Origin: Symbiodinium natans
Lineage: Eukaryota; Sar; Dinophyceae; Suessiales; Symbiodiniaceae
Reading direction: 5' to 3'
Assembly: GCA_905221605.1 (NCBI GenBank)
Contig: CAJNDS010002078.1
Span: forward strand, 250,001 to 306,000
DNA length: 56,000 nucleotides
Shown here one piece after another: positions 23,801 through 33,366 of this stretch. The notes beneath the pieces are model-generated. The model saw only the letters and a program-made list of their open reading frames with translations, was not told the DNA's origin and did not search any database. How positions within the stretch are numbered: the first letter of the stretch is position 1; every line of letters starts with the position of its first letter. The position numbers and the translations under genes were made by a program.

Positions 23801-26282
23801 CGTAGCATACGGTTGCTTACTAAGTTCCCCATACCTTAAGAAGCTGTCGCACCCCGCATATCCCGGCGCGAGGGAACCACCTCAACAGCCCAGCCCTCGG
23901 CGCAAGGGCCTAATTTTCATCCCAAATACCTCAAACCCTGAGCATCCCTCAGGCTGGAGGTTCTGTGTCCTTGCTTTGATGGGGGGGGACCAGGACCGCA
24001 TCAAGCAAAGAATTGTCCCGGGGGCCATGGTCAAGGCCGGTGCCTTCTGCTCAGCTCGAGCACCGAGGGGGTTTACGCTGGGAAAAAGGAGCCTTGTTTT
24101 GATGGCAGGCCCCTCGGGCGCTGACGGGCAGGACAACACCTATTCAAGCCAAGGTGTTGCCACCTGCCGGCACGTCCACATGCGAAGCTCCACACTTGTC
24201 TGCCACGCTGCGGTTGCCACTGTGCATTGTATGGGCCGTGGAGTGCAGCATCAAACTTAGTGGATCCAAGGTTCATACACCAAAACACGGTCTTCTTGCA
24301 GGCTGTGGAAGGCCTGACTCAAACTTGACATATCGCCTGCTGAGACCCCTTGCAGATTTTTCATTGCTTTTCGCCAGGGTTGGTGGGTGAGCGAGCCTAT
24401 CTCGTCGCACCCGGTGACAAGTGTGAATTCGTCTGGAATGAGGATGATTTACCAAGCAGACGGCCGCAGCAGATAATGAGAGTGCCTGAGACTTCCGGGG
24501 CAGAAGCTCAGACGAAGCAGATGTCGTATGGGATCACGATGGCATCCGAGATGTCCTTCTTGAGGCCCGGATGAACCTGCATCAGCTGTGTCACGTGCGA
24601 ACACTGAACTCGCAGGCCGCAGTGGCACAAGCAGCTCGGCTTGGCACAGAAGCCAGCCGGCCGGCAGGGAGGAAGCCTCCTGGAGAAAGGCACCGCCGTC
24701 CGGATCACCGGTGGCAAGTACAAAGGCCCTGCCATGCATCAGAGACCACTTGCGCCCCCTAAGCCTGTATAAGCCTGTATAAGTTGACCTCCCACTTGCG
24801 CCCCCTAAGCCTGTATAAGCCTGTATAAGTTACTGTATAAGTTACTGTATGAGCCTGTAAGCTGGAGCTGTCGGGGTAAGCTTGCCTTTGTCGAGGCTAC
24901 CGTGGTGAGATCCGTGACCTGCTTGGGGAGAAAGCCAGGATTTCCTTGTTGGCTCAGCGCCTGGGTTCGATTCTGTTGCAGTGTTCCAGGGATTCCTCCA
25001 ATCTGAAGTCAAGTCGGGAGGTCCGCAACTTGCCAAGCCTTCACGTTTCCACAAGAAAAAGCCAAGAAGCCTGAGAGTGGCCTTTCGGGTTTCGGCCTTT
25101 TACAACGGTTTGGGAGGCTGCCCAGCGGTTCCCCCGCCCCCCCGTTCTGCCGAAGAACAGAAAGAGAGGGGTTGAACTGAAAGCCTTTCGGATACGGAAC
25201 CCTGCTCCCCTAAGCCGTAACCTGTTTAAGCTCTAAATTCTAAGGACCAAGCTCGTGGAAGTGCCACTGGAAAATATCAATCACGACACGTACACAGTGG
25301 ACAAGTATGTCCGATGGCCAGGCGCGAGGAAGGTACTCACTTTATGGGAGTTGCCAGCCCTAAGGCCTTTCTGGTTGTCCGCAGGTCAACGATAGCAAGA
25401 TGTAAGGGGAATGATTGCGAGAGGAACCATAGGAACCTTGACCTTTTCGAGCTCAGTCCCGCGATGTCCTGATTTTACCTCCCCCACCACCCCGAGATAT
25501 CTGGATCTGCGGAAATATCTTTGTCGCATTTGCGCCTTCGAGAAATTGGTGAAGCTCAAACTCAACACCTCTGCGAGTGTTCGAGCAGTTCTTAAGGCAG
25601 AGTGGGTCGATTAACGCCTGGGCTTGGCAAATAACCCCGTTGTGGGTCCGGTCCTGACCCGCAGTCCCGTATCCAGGCGCGCAGCCGAAAACTCCTTGGG
25701 CGGAGCCAATGCCTGCGCCTCCCAGCGGACCTTCCAACGGAGATTCCCTGCCGGGGCAGCCACTTTGCCAGCAAGCTGCGCGCATTGCAGTGCGTGCTTC
25801 AAAGGCTTGGGGAAAAACAACTGGTGCGCCTGGTGAGGATCGCCGATGCCAATGTGGCCAACATGCCCACAGATGAGGAGGCCTGGGATCCGAGACTTGG
25901 CAGATCGAGGCTCAAGGCTGGAGGCAGGTCGCATGAGTTGCATTGGGACCCTCTTGAAGGTCCCATGCGTCTCCATGAATCACAATTTGCGGTTTCACCA
26001 AGGATGTGGCTCGTGGAAGCAGGCCAGTCCGAAGGCCAGCGGACGCCACGAACTCTGCGATCATCCGTCACGCCGCGATCCCGGCCGGCATCTGTAAATG
26101 GCGATAGCGGTGCGGGGGCCTCGCCTGCTGGCATGCCTGGCATGCCCAGCGCGCCAGGCACACCGCAATCACCACACTCGATACCCTCCGTGAACTCACT
26201 CGCATCAACGCGGCGGCGTGCAGCGCGCCTTCCCGCCCACCTGCTCCCCGGAGCTTCAGCTAATGCCGCCGAGGCCGGCTAA
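20753..26282 (+). CDS. SPT5: Transcription elongation factor Spt5, multi-exon gene
   Basis: Spt5 pairs with Spt4 (DSIF) on RNA polymerase II and controls pausing and elongation in the nucleus. The order of parts matches the family: a basic then acidic N-terminus, the NGN domain (DPKLWLLE ... VYSVFCSPHLKGRIYVEA), a KOW-type segment (GDWVRMKRGAYAGD), further KOW segments (GDKVIVISGDVKNLRG; GDYVYVIAGEHRGD; GQLVMVAGRSEGR; GAMVKAGPSGADGQ; GTAVRITGGKYKG then YRGEIRDLLGEKARISLL), and a Ser/Thr/Pro-rich tail with TP motifs. At least fourteen exons are needed. Eight introns can be placed by phase: GC-AG, GA-AG and GT-AG types, all with G after the acceptor. No frame-breaking lesion is seen in the conserved exons, so the gene appears intact. 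The ATG at 20,753 is chosen because the Lys/Arg-rich then Glu/Asp-rich start is typical. Overall span and identity are well supported; several exon ends are not. Confidence 0.9.
20989..21078 (+). CDS. SPT5: SPT5 exon 2
   Basis: Thirty codons, phase 0 at both ends, preceded by CCAAG and followed by GC. The peptide is highly charged (RRKLNRDKELDQLKKE at the end) and continues the N-terminal coiled region. Its intron runs 21,079-21,190 with GC-AG borders. Confidence 0.65.
21191..21283 (+). CDS. SPT5: SPT5 exon 3
   Basis: Thirty-one codons, phase 0 at both ends, preceded by GGCAG and followed by GC. It reads VAAREREHGPLSGSARLFSS then LDQLEKKYQ. The exon contains two small GC palindromes in the DNA (near 21,197-21,208 and 21,223-21,239), which are compatible with coding. 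Confidence 0.65.
21380..21436 (+). CDS. SPT5: SPT5 exon 4
   Basis: Nineteen codons, phase 0 at both ends: ELDERAKRGEDIKGELPSQ. Preceded by CTGCAG and followed by a GA donor. It leads into the NGN domain exon. Confidence 0.68.
21537..21692 (+). CDS. SPT5: SPT5 exon 5 (start of NGN domain)
   Basis: Fifty-two codons, phase 0 at both ends. The segment PVPEPGDPKLWLLETFAPEK and CVSLMYKSFE matches the family's first NGN strand and helix (a DPKLWMVKC-type motif followed by a helix ending in a basic residue). The donor is GA, the acceptor of the next exon TTGCAG. Confidence 0.8.
21837..22769 (+). CDS. SPT5: SPT5 exon 6 (NGN, KOW1, KOW2, start of KOW3)
   Basis: The largest exon: 311 codons, phase 0 at both ends, GT donor after GGCGAT. 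In order it holds the rest of NGN (VYSVFCSPHLKGRIYVEAHK), a KOW with GDWVRMKRGAYAGDLAMVEE, a region matching the linker WFNRADLEAR and the FLFKNFKRGW motif that follows it in Spt5 proteins, a KOW with GDKVIVISGDVKNLRGIVVD, and the first half of the next KOW (GDYVYVIAGEHRGD). This exon alone identifies the gene. Confidence 0.92.
23207..23327 (+). CDS. SPT5: SPT5 exon 7 (second half of KOW3)
   Basis: Starts in phase 0 after TGTGAG with AGYVERVDL, completing the KOW begun in exon 6, and continues through QVLTNDFTSFRAKINDMHR. It ends in phase 1 before GTGCC. Confidence 0.78.
23486..23700 (+). CDS. SPT5: SPT5 exon 8 (region between KOW3 and KOW4)
   Basis: Two bases complete a Gly codon, then IEKPETTDRLGEFYVGQLVM and so on to LHFYKKQ, ending in phase 0 before GT. 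It matches the family segment that reads GE(F)..(D)LVQL followed by a strand-rich VIVRLE-type stretch. Confidence 0.82.
23994..24039 (+). CDS. SPT5: SPT5 exon 9 (start of KOW4)
   Basis: Fifteen codons plus one base: DRIKQRIVPGAMVKA, phase 0 start after ACCAG, GT donor. Short, but its phase and its position at the start of a KOW make it convincing. Confidence 0.72.
24109..24258 (+). CDS. SPT5: SPT5 exon 10 (KOW4), 3' end uncertain
   Basis: Starts after GGCAG and completes a Gly codon to give GPSGADGQ, the KOW turn. Reading straight on gives a short insertion and then RHVHMRSSTLVCHAA, which resembles the following KOW strands. An alternative GA-AG intron at 24,132 would give a different tail. 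The end given is the limit of the open frame. Confidence 0.5.
24378..24555 (+). CDS. SPT5: SPT5 exon 11, 3' end approximate
   Basis: Starts after TCGCCAG. It contains KCEFVWNEDDLPSRRPQQIM and a linker EAQTKQMSYGITM. The position corresponds to the segment between the fourth and fifth KOW domains. The frame closes at 24,574, but the join to exon 12 was not resolved. Confidence 0.55.
24668..24725 (+). CDS. SPT5: SPT5 exon 12 (start of KOW5), 5' end approximate
   Basis: GGSLLEKGTAVRITGGKYKG is an obvious KOW opening (compare GKTVRI..GPYKGY in the family). It ends in phase 1 at AAAG before GCCCTG, a GC donor. Confidence 0.75.
24747..24862 (+). repeat. Intronic tandem repeat in SPT5
   Basis: Within the intron between exons 12 and 13, a 47-bp block beginning ACTTGCGCCCCCTAAGCC is duplicated, and each copy holds internal repeats of GCCTGTATAA; further ACTGTATAAGTT units follow. 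It is an expanded intron minisatellite. Confidence 0.75.
24896..25050 (+). CDS. SPT5: SPT5 exon 13 (second half of KOW5), 3' end uncertain
   Basis: Starts after GTCGAG and completes the Gly of KYKG, then YRGEIRDLLGEKARISLLAQ, the matching KOW half. The frame remains open well beyond. The exon may end near 24,957 or at a GT donor after CGGGAG (about 25,018). Confidence 0.7.
25243..25332 (+). CDS. SPT5: SPT5 exon 14, ends approximate
   Basis: TKLVEVPLENINHDTYTVDK fits the strand and PRENL-type motif that closes the fifth KOW. Exact borders were not resolved; a further tiny exon (VNDSK, from about 25,385) may follow. Confidence 0.5.
25790..26282 (+). CDS. SPT5: SPT5 last exon (Ser/Thr/Pro-rich tail), 5' end approximate
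   Basis: The frame reads PTDEEAWDPRLGRS, then a low-complexity tail with TPRTLRSSVTPRSRPASVNG and SPAGMPGMPSAPGTPQSPHS, ending at TAA 26,280-26,282. Spt5 C-termini carry such TP-rich repeats that are phosphorylated by elongation kinases. Here the repeats are degenerate rather than a regular heptad or nonapeptide array. Confidence 0.6.
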
Positions 26283-27123
26283 TGCCGCCAAAGGCCGACC
26301 CTCCCGCATCTGCGAACACAAAAAAAGGTCCGCTCTGCCTTGAGGTCGTCAGGGCTTCGACAGCTGCGGAGTCGTCATTGAGTGATGTTCTTCTTTGCAG
26401 TGGCGCTCAGCCTCAAGTCTAGACCTGGTCTTGCCATCCTCAACGGCAGCTTAGGGTAGGTTTGTATTCATTGTAATCGTTCTCTGAGGACCCTTGTGCA
26501 GGAACTGTCCCTACAACCACCTGCACCCTTAGAACCCATCACCCTGCAACGTTCACCCTGCGAAAAAGGCCAGCCGGGCCTCTCTTTCTGTGGAGACGTC
26601 GCGTCGCGAGTCGTGGGCTCCGGCATCGGCAGTGAGCCGGCTGGGGGCCCAAAGCTCTCGATGTGTTGGGGGAGTCCTGAGGGCTGAGGGCTACGGGGTT
26701 GAAGGGTTTCAGGGCGTACCATGGCATACCCAAAAGCCATGCGAAGCAAAGAGTAGCAACCGACGGCTAACCCCAACCCACAGCACGACAAAGTAAAGTT
26801 CTTCGTTGATCTCTTCGGCTGCCCGAGCCGACTAGTTTCCACCAGACGTTAGGCCCGTCATAGGATGCCAGATGCCAGTACTCCCGGCGCAGATCTTTGC
26901 CTCCCCAGGATGGGCGCTGGGGCACAGCTCAGCTTTCGAGACTTCCTCCGTGCGCCAGGGCCGATGGCCACTAGAGAAAACTCAAAGCTGGTCTGTCTCG
27001 ACCCCGCAAACCGCTTAAGGGCTTCTTGGGTTGGTGAGCCGAGTGAGCACACAGCGTAGATGCAGCAAGGTTCACCTGACTTGGGAAGTCGGAGCGCGCC
27101 TTGCTCAACACCCCGGCGTCCAG
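26283..27123. other. Downstream of SPT5, no supported gene
   Basis: No protein-like frame and no recognisable polyadenylation signal; dinoflagellates do not use a clear AATAAA signal. Confidence 0.4.
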
Positions 27124-27404
27124 GTATTGCCAGCCGGGCTCTGCGTGAGCTGGAGCGCGAAGTGCGCATCGACGAGTTTCGCTCTGAGACCAAGGCAGTG
27201 GACTGTGCTAAGAGGTTCAGAGATTGGATGTCGGCGGGAAATTGTACCATAGATGCGAGTCCACGTAGCCTCGTTCGTAGGCCGTCAAGAGCGGAAACTA
27301 CGGCCTTCTGGAGCTGGAGGAGCCAACAGCCCACTGCATGGAGCATGCTGGAGAGTCGATCCATCATGCGAATCATGCTCTTTGAGAGTATTCGAGTATC
27401 CTAA
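27124..27404 (+). CDS. Possible exon, unknown protein
   Basis: After GTCCAG a frame reads IASRALRELEREVRIDEFRS then ETKAVDCAKRFRDWMSAGN. This is a strongly charged, helix-forming stretch that looks coding. The later part of the open frame (to 27,404) is less protein-like, so the exon may end at an AG|G near 27,213. No family was recognised. The opposite-strand frame (26,858-27,376) has no protein-like features and is treated as its shadow. Confidence 0.33.
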
Positions 27405-27834
27405 ATAGACTGGTGCAACTTTGGCAGACGGCAGGACATGCGTGAGCTCCACAGCAGCTTTTGCAGCCTGAAAGCGTCCATGAAAAGCTCTGGTGGTAAG
27501 GCCGACCGTTGGCAGTGGGCTAATTCACAAACAGCGTGGTGATGCAGTCTTGGGTTGGCTTGGGCATTGGTCCGGCAGCTTTGCCTTTTTCCTGCTTCGT
27601 TGACAGGGCAATTTGGACGCGATGCAGGTGGGGTGGCCGTTGTGCACTTGTGAAGATCTTGCTGCAGCAATTTCTTCAACACATTTTCCGTCCTTTTGCC
27701 GGGCTGGGGTCACCGAGAAGAGTTGTGGAGCCGGCAGACCGCTCACTGCAGGAGCTCCTCACAAGATGCGGGGTACCACCCCTAGACGCCACGGATGTTG
27801 GGCGGCTCCGTGGGGACCCCAACTCTTATTCCCG

Positions 27835-28265
27835 ATACATATGTGTTACACATACATAACAGTATTGCCACATGCAGTACTATATGAGAACATTGTATAC
27901 CACATTCTAAGATACAATATTATGCTGCTTCATGTTGTATTGCGCGGCATTCTGCAATATTCTCTTCCTGGCTGCTATTTTACAGAATATTTTCCTTTCT
28001 CATATTCTTCTGTATTGTGTTATATTTTACGATATTCAGTTCGGTTCGGTTCTATATTTCTAGTATCTGGTGCGTAACTATTGCTTGATACTTATGATAC
28101 GATTTTACGACTGTGTTCTATTCCTTTTGCTTTTCGAGCAGAACGTATCAGATAATCAGCTTGCACGATACTCTATATCCAATTACTATGCTGTTTTTCT
28201 CATACGAAAGTAAATCACGCTGCATTCTACTTCATTCAAAGATATTTCAAATATATGTTGTGTTA
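27835..28265. repeat. AT-rich island
   Basis: A sharp switch to AT-rich sequence dominated by words such as ATATTC, TACAATATT and TTGTATA. It resembles, in inverse orientation, the degenerate TACAATAATA satellite at 34.13-34.73 kb, and may be a worn copy of it. Confidence 0.55.
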
Positions 28266-30090
28266 GTTTAGTAAAACACGATTGAAGCTGCACGCCTTGG
28301 CCGAGCTTCCTGCGATTGGGTAGCGTCGCGTGAGGCATGCTTGTGAAGCCGCCCAAAGACAAAGACCACCACAAGGCCAGGATTTTTCAGGAAGAGAAGA
28401 GCGAAACTGAAGACACGTCAAGAGCTTTCTGTTAGCCTGGTGTGAACATCGTCCTATCTGGCAGGACGCCCCCGCTGGGCCGGAGGACGTCAGCTTCGTG
28501 GTCTTCCTACGCCACTTGACAATCGCCGCTAAGAGCGTCACACCAGAGTGGAACATGTAACCACAGGGGCAGCAACGGGCGCTGACAGACGGGTAGGCCG
28601 AGGTGAGCGAAGCACTGAAAGACCGCTTCTTGTTGCACTCGAGGCTGGATCCGTGAGATGAGGGATATCGGCATCGCAGGCAGCTGGTGCCGTTCGGCCA
28701 GTTCAGTTCTCCAGGTTCTGGTCGCTTTGCTCCTCTTGGACATTCCATAAGGGAACGCAAATTCCGAACTGCCCAGTTGCGCGCCACACAAAGCTTCCAT
28801 CTTTTTGCAAGCTCCACAGTGACGAACAGCATTGTTTTCTGGAAGTTCCTAGAAACTCACCCACCAGACAAACGATGCCTATACTAGGAAGTGGAGACCC
28901 TCACGCAACCTCTGAGTTTCTCTCGCAGGCATTGCGGCTCTGCGCTTCCGTCGAAGTGACGAGGTCTCGATGCAGGCGGGCGTAGAAGCAAACGAGAGCC
29001 TAAATCCCAAGAGCTCAAGGCCAAGAGGTCCCATCCGCAAGCCCAGATAGCGGATAGCAGCAGCAGCACCACAGCTTTTCTGTAAAACCTGGTTTCAGCA
29101 TGTTTCAGCCCTATCCCTGGCCTGTTTCCCCTAAACCCCTGAACCACCCCACCCCCCCCCCCCCCCCAAATTTGTTTTGAATTTCGGGGTTTTGAGGGTG
29201 CCAAAAACAAAGGGGCTGGCAACTAAGTGGTTCTGGGGGTCTGGCTCTGGGGTCTGGGGGTCTCGGTGCTTTGGCTTGTGTTCAAGGGTTCTGCCTCCCT
29301 CTCTGCAGCTCTTCTTGCTCTGCGAGCGCGACTTCGTCCTCGGATGAAAACACTTCTGCAATGGAACTCTTAAGCCATCGGCAGCACAATTTTGGATTCT
29401 TGGACTTGTGGCCAAGGCGATGTTTATGAATATCCCCATCATTGCTTTCACCGGACCCCCTTGGCCTGGGGGGGGACCAGACAAAGACTTCTTAGGAAAG
29501 GGTGGCAGGGCGGGGGAAGTGGAGGGTTTTGGGGACACCCGACAAAGACCTCACGGACGCAGACCCCGTTGGGGGGTTGGCGGATATGAGCCCGGCATAA
29601 GCCCTGAGCCGCGCACGAACCAGGGACCCCAGATACCCTGTGCACCTGTCAGGAACTGCAGACTCGGAAGGGTTTCCACATCGCCATGCTAAGAGAGCAG
29701 CGGGGGCCTGAGAGTTGAGGGTCGCGTGTGTGCCCGGGTTTTGGGCAGCCTACTTTTTGTTGGGGAGGGGTTCAGGGGCTGGGAGTTCCAGTGTGAGAGA
29801 GTTTCTGGGGTTAAGGGTTTAGGGTCGCCAGCCTCGACACAGGTAGACCCGTGGAGTCCTGTGAACCACGGCGCGCAGGAGCCCAAAATGCAAACATCCC
29901 GAAGCCTCAGCACTCTGAGCCTTTAAGCCCCACAAACATGTGACCCCTAAAGGCCTAAAGGTTTGAGTTGGGGTCACTAGTACCCCGCAAACACCCTTTA
30001 AAAACTCTTTAACAAGCCCTAAAACCTGTGACGCCTGCAGAAATCATTCCTCAGGTTCCACATGGTATGGGAGAAAGCTCAAGGCAGAAC

Positions 30091-30300
30091 TCTTGCTCCC
30101 TCCCTCTCCCTCCCTCCCTCTCCCTCTCTCTCTCTCTCTCCTCTCTGCGTCTGTGCATCTGTGCGCCTGCGTGTCTGCGTGTCTCTGTGTCTCCGTGTGT
30201 GTAAGTGGAGGTGTAAGTGTAAGTGTAACTGTACGTGTAGGTGGAAGTGGAAATGGCAGTGGCAGTGTAAGTGTAAGTGTAAGTGTAACTTGAGACAGAG
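30091..30300 (+). repeat. Compound microsatellite: (TCCC)n, (TC)n, TGTC-rich, (GTAAGT)n
   Basis: The tract passes from CCCT-type to TC repeats, then to TGTGTCTGCG-like words, then to GTAAGT repeats with variants. The long frames through it (Ser/Leu-Pro, His-Leu) are artefacts. Confidence 0.8.
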
Positions 30301-30652
30301 TGAAGTGAGGTTCACAGCTCCACCCCCCAACCAATCCTAATCCTGAAGCTTCAGTACATATTGTCATTCTCACTGGCAAGGCGAAGATGGTTGGATTGAT
30401 GGCTATCGCGCCGGAGTCCGAAGCTTATTCGCTGTCGCTGGCCTTGGCCTGCTTTTCATCTTCAGGGTCTCCTTAGGCCCACTAGGCGCTTCTGAAAGAG
30501 GGTGTCTCATCGACAAACCACCACCCGACTGAGTAGCTGACTTGTTCTTCTGAATAGCTGCTTGCGCATTCCTGTAAGCCCTCCTCCAGACGTTGCCGAA
30601 GTGCCACCGACTTCATCTCGCACGCTTCAGGAAGTCTCCAAGATACACTCGG

Positions 30653-30697
30653 CGGCCTCGAAGGCCTCGAAGGCATCGAAGGCCTCGAAGCTATCGC
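30653..30697 (+). repeat. 9-bp tandem repeat (GGCCTCGAA), 5 copies
   Basis: Five near-identical copies, with CAT and CTA variants in two. The length is a multiple of three, but no credible reading frame surrounds it. Confidence 0.8.
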
Positions 30698-30850
30698 AGG
30701 ACACGCAAGCGCAAGAGCTCAGATCTGGTTGATGTTGGATGCGCTTTTTTTTGGTTTTGTTTTGCCTGATGGTGTCTGCTGGCGCACCTTGAGCGCGCGG
30801 AAGACAGGATCGGCGGCAGCCGTGATTGCCTGTTTCGACCAGCGTGACCG

Positions 30851-30896
30851 GTTCATCATAGCGAGTTACGCTTGTTCATCATAGCGAGTTACGCTT
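30851..30896 (+). repeat. 23-bp perfect direct repeat, 2 copies
   Basis: Two adjacent identical 23-bp copies beginning GTTCATCATAGCGAGTTACG. Perfect identity indicates a recent duplication. Confidence 0.85.
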
Positions 30897-31889
30897 GTGT
30901 CCGGCAAGGTTTGTTTTCAAGTTTAAATATGCTTGGCAGATCCTGGCAGGGTGCGATGTATATACGGCGGTGCCTGAAATGCCCGCAGGGGTCCTGTACT
31001 TGCCAAAACTTGGTGACTAGGGAACGAACCCCACAACTGTCAGGCACCGCCATGCACCGCCATATGCCCCAATACCAAACTCACCAAACCATACAAAACC
31101 AACCCCTCCAACAGTTGCCAAAGACTGGCAGGCTGTGGACTGTAACTTTGCTTGGGGATTAGATGCCGAAAATACGGCACTAGAATCCTTCATGCCGCGA
31201 GCCTGAGCTCAGCTGCGCAGGCAAACTGATTTTGATTCTTCTGCACGGCCCCGCAGCTACATTTTGGGCCTGAAGATCCAAATATTCATCCTACAGCCGT
31301 CACCTCACCCCGAGTCTGTTTGTGACTTCCTATGACACGTGATCGTGCATGGCGATAACTTCTCACTTCCAATTGCACCTGTCACTGCAGAAATTGCACT
31401 TGCAGGTGTCAGAGCCAGCGTGGTGGGATGTTCTTGAAAAAAGAGCTGGTGGTCGAGTGGTAAGGAGTGCGAGGACGCGCCGGGCACATGTATGATACGA
31501 GCAGCTTAAGGGCTTAAGGGAATCCAAGATCAGCTTATGTTGAGGGGGGAGGGTGGAGAGGGATGGGGAGGAAAATCGCCACACACTTTTTGCCGTTCGG
31601 AAACACAAAAGGCCACGCGTCCCCCGCTTTGTGCTGTCATATATGGTCTCTACTATGCCCAACTAGCGACCCTGAGATGAGGAGTGCCCACTGGATGGAG
31701 CCATACTGAAAGTATTGAAATCCCGAGGTCCAGATTGTTTGCTTTGGGCGTAAAAAGTGCAGATGGCCATTCTGCCACGGGCTTATCTTATTACTATTAT
31801 TTTGGTCGAGTTCGCTATCGCTTGATGTCTTTGGCCCGCGATGCTGTGGGGCATGGCAGCGCGGCAGACGAAAGCCGACTCTTGATGTT

Positions 31890-32091
31890 TCCTTGTCGCC
31901 TTCGTCTGAAGTTGGCCAGTTGGAATGCGCTGACCCTGGGCAATTCAAAAACAACTTCCTGCAGCAGTGCGCCGTCTGCTTCTGTCATTCCAGGGCAGGC
32001 CAATGATCCCCTCATGGATCTTTTCAACCGTTGCGAATTGCACCGCGTGGGCATCGTCGAACGTCGCCGATGTGTTCTTTGCTTGCCCTAA
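31890..32091 (+). pseudogene. Endonuclease-like fragment of a non-LTR retrotransposon
   Basis: The frame reads LRLKLASWNALTLGN, and about 35 residues later LMDLFNRCELHRVGIVE. This spacing and pattern (a strand with ASWN, then a helix leading to VGI.E) is how the AP-type endonuclease domain of LINE-like elements begins, where N and E are metal/active-site residues. The middle part is abnormal (SKTTSCSSAPS), probably a frameshift, and the frame ends at TAA 32,089-32,091. The rest of the domain is missing, so this is a dead fragment. Identification is by motif only. Confidence 0.5.
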
Positions 32092-32255
32092 CGGCGTTGC
32101 GCTTGAAAAACATTGATCATTTTCGGATTTTTTCTGATTGCAACACTGCTGCTGCTACGGAGGGGCAGAGGAGTTGTTTCTTGTTTTGTTCATCCACAGT
32201 CATCCGTGTAGTCGCCTAAGCCCTCGTCTGCCGCACGCGGTGGGCGCCCTCACCC

Positions 32256-32732
32256 GTGCTGCGGAGGCTAGGACCCGCATGTAGGCATCAGCAAAGGATG
32301 GAGCGCTCGCGCAGCAGCGGCATGGAGCGGCATAGCCCCACGGTGCCGCAGCTCAAGTCAAGCCCGGGCCTCCGAGGGCTACTGGCAAGGTCGCTAGGGT
32401 TTCGCGCCTGCGGCGACTCCGCCAATGTTGCAGGGTTTCCTAGCGGGCCTCGCCCGCCTGCAGGCGAGCGACGGCAGCCGCGGGAGTCTGCGCAGCAGCT
32501 GACTGACCTAGGTAACCTCCTTGACATCCGTGGCATCTCGGGTCTGCAGGTCTCTGAGATGATTGTCAAGATCGGTGAGCCCTCCTTGCGGCATCATATT
32601 GGCTTTGCTCGCATGTTGCAGCCGTGCATTCGGCAGCCACAGTGTGGGGTTGGAGCGCGCTGGGTGCTGCCCTCCCTCCGGGACCTACCCACATCGACTA
32701 GCTTCAAAGGCCTGCAGGAACAAAAGAGCTGA
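32256..32732 (+). CDS. Unknown open frame (158 codons), possibly element-derived
   Basis: Open on the + strand without a credible ATG start (the first Met is an alternative codon). The second half contains VSEMIVKIGEPSLRHHIGFA, which looks protein-like; the first half is Arg/Ser/Pro-rich. It lies between an endonuclease-like fragment and an RT fragment and could be part of an old element. No function can be given. Confidence 0.3.
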   Translation: MLRRLGPACRHQQRMERSRSSGMERHSPTVPQLKSSPGLRGLLARSLGFRACGDSANVAGFPSGPRPPAGERRQPRESAQQLTDLGNLLDIRGISGLQVSEMIVKIGEPSLRHHIGFARMLQPCIRQPQCGVGARWVLPSLRDLPTSTSFKGLQEQKS

Positions 32733-32959
32733 TTGCATTTTCGGGGTCAAGACTTGCAATACGCACTGGACGGACTTCCTGTACACCACCACGTGCTTCG
32801 GCAGGATGTCACGCTTGCCGCGCAGCGCAGCCCCGGACGCACACGCCTGCCGCCCTACCCAGTGTGCGGCACCTAGGGCTGCCCTAGAGGGCCCAAGCAC
32901 CCGACACACGCACGCGGGCAGCTCGCCCGCCCAGGTAGCTGAGGCAGAGCGTGGCGCTG

Positions 32960-33250
32960 CCGACGGCATGCCCCACGACAGCCGTGCGTCCCCGCTGTCG
33001 ATTTCATCCCGCCCGCTGCCATCAAAGTGGAAACAGAAAAGTTAGCGACGAAGAGCCTCTGTATGCGTTGGAGGCATGCATCGTTGCTCCATTTGTCACC
33101 CGCAAGGATTGCTCGCATATCCGGACGCGTTCAGTTCGCTGACTCGCTTGTCACGCCACGCTACACGAGTCTGTGTTTCAGCTAGACTGTCTTGACAAGA
33201 AGGCCATGTGTCTGTTGATTGAGCGATTGATTTTCTGGGCCCCACGCTGC
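32960..33250 (+). pseudogene. Reverse transcriptase (thumb/connection) fragment, 5' side of a split element
   Basis: The frame from about 32,970 reads VDFIPPAAIKVETEKLA and later ARIARISGRVQFADSLVTPR, a pattern found in RT-RNase H polyproteins of dinoflagellate retroelements (a helix followed by L-x-G-K/R-L/V-x-F-A). It is cut by a TAG at 33,183-33,185 and resumes in another frame as LDKKAMCLLIERLIFWAP, the helix just before RNase H. The sequence then runs directly into the inverted repeat at 33,273. The RNase H continuation is found beyond that block at about 35,150. The gene is broken by at least one frameshift and an insertion. Confidence 0.55.
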
Positions 33251-33272
33251 GTGCCTGGCGAAATGGGGATGC

Positions 33273-33345
33273 GGATCAAAAAAATATTTAGGATCAAGAA
33301 AAAATTTATTTAGGATCAAAAAATAATTTATTTAGGATCAAGAAA
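33273..33345 (+). repeat. Left inverted terminal repeat (GGATCAA units)
   Basis: Three units of about 24 bp, each beginning GGATCAA and followed by an A-run and TTATTTA. The following bases GGATCAAGAAATAACTAATT also have a counterpart at the right end. Confidence 0.7.
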
Positions 33346-33366
33346 TAACTAATTCTGTTCTTCCGA

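Larger units (their letters stand above)
27405..31889. other. Gene-poor stretch with simple repeats
   Basis: No gene is supported. Overlapping frames occur on the minus strand at 28,263-28,832 in two phases, neither recognisable. Contents seen: an AT-rich island, a poly-C run near 29,151-29,167, TC/TG-rich low complexity around 30.1-30.3 kb and two small direct repeats, listed separately. Confidence 0.4.

Noticed and set aside
29151-29167. Poly-C run and similar homopolymers (50,398-50,417; 36,776-36,788)
   Set aside because: Treated as simple homopolymers prone to read error, with no evidence of function.
31440-31470. tRNA-like A-box (GGTCGAGTGGTAAGG)
   Set aside because: No matching B-box or acceptor stem follows at the right distance. 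Similar partial boxes near 6,208 and 9,318 fail in the same way.
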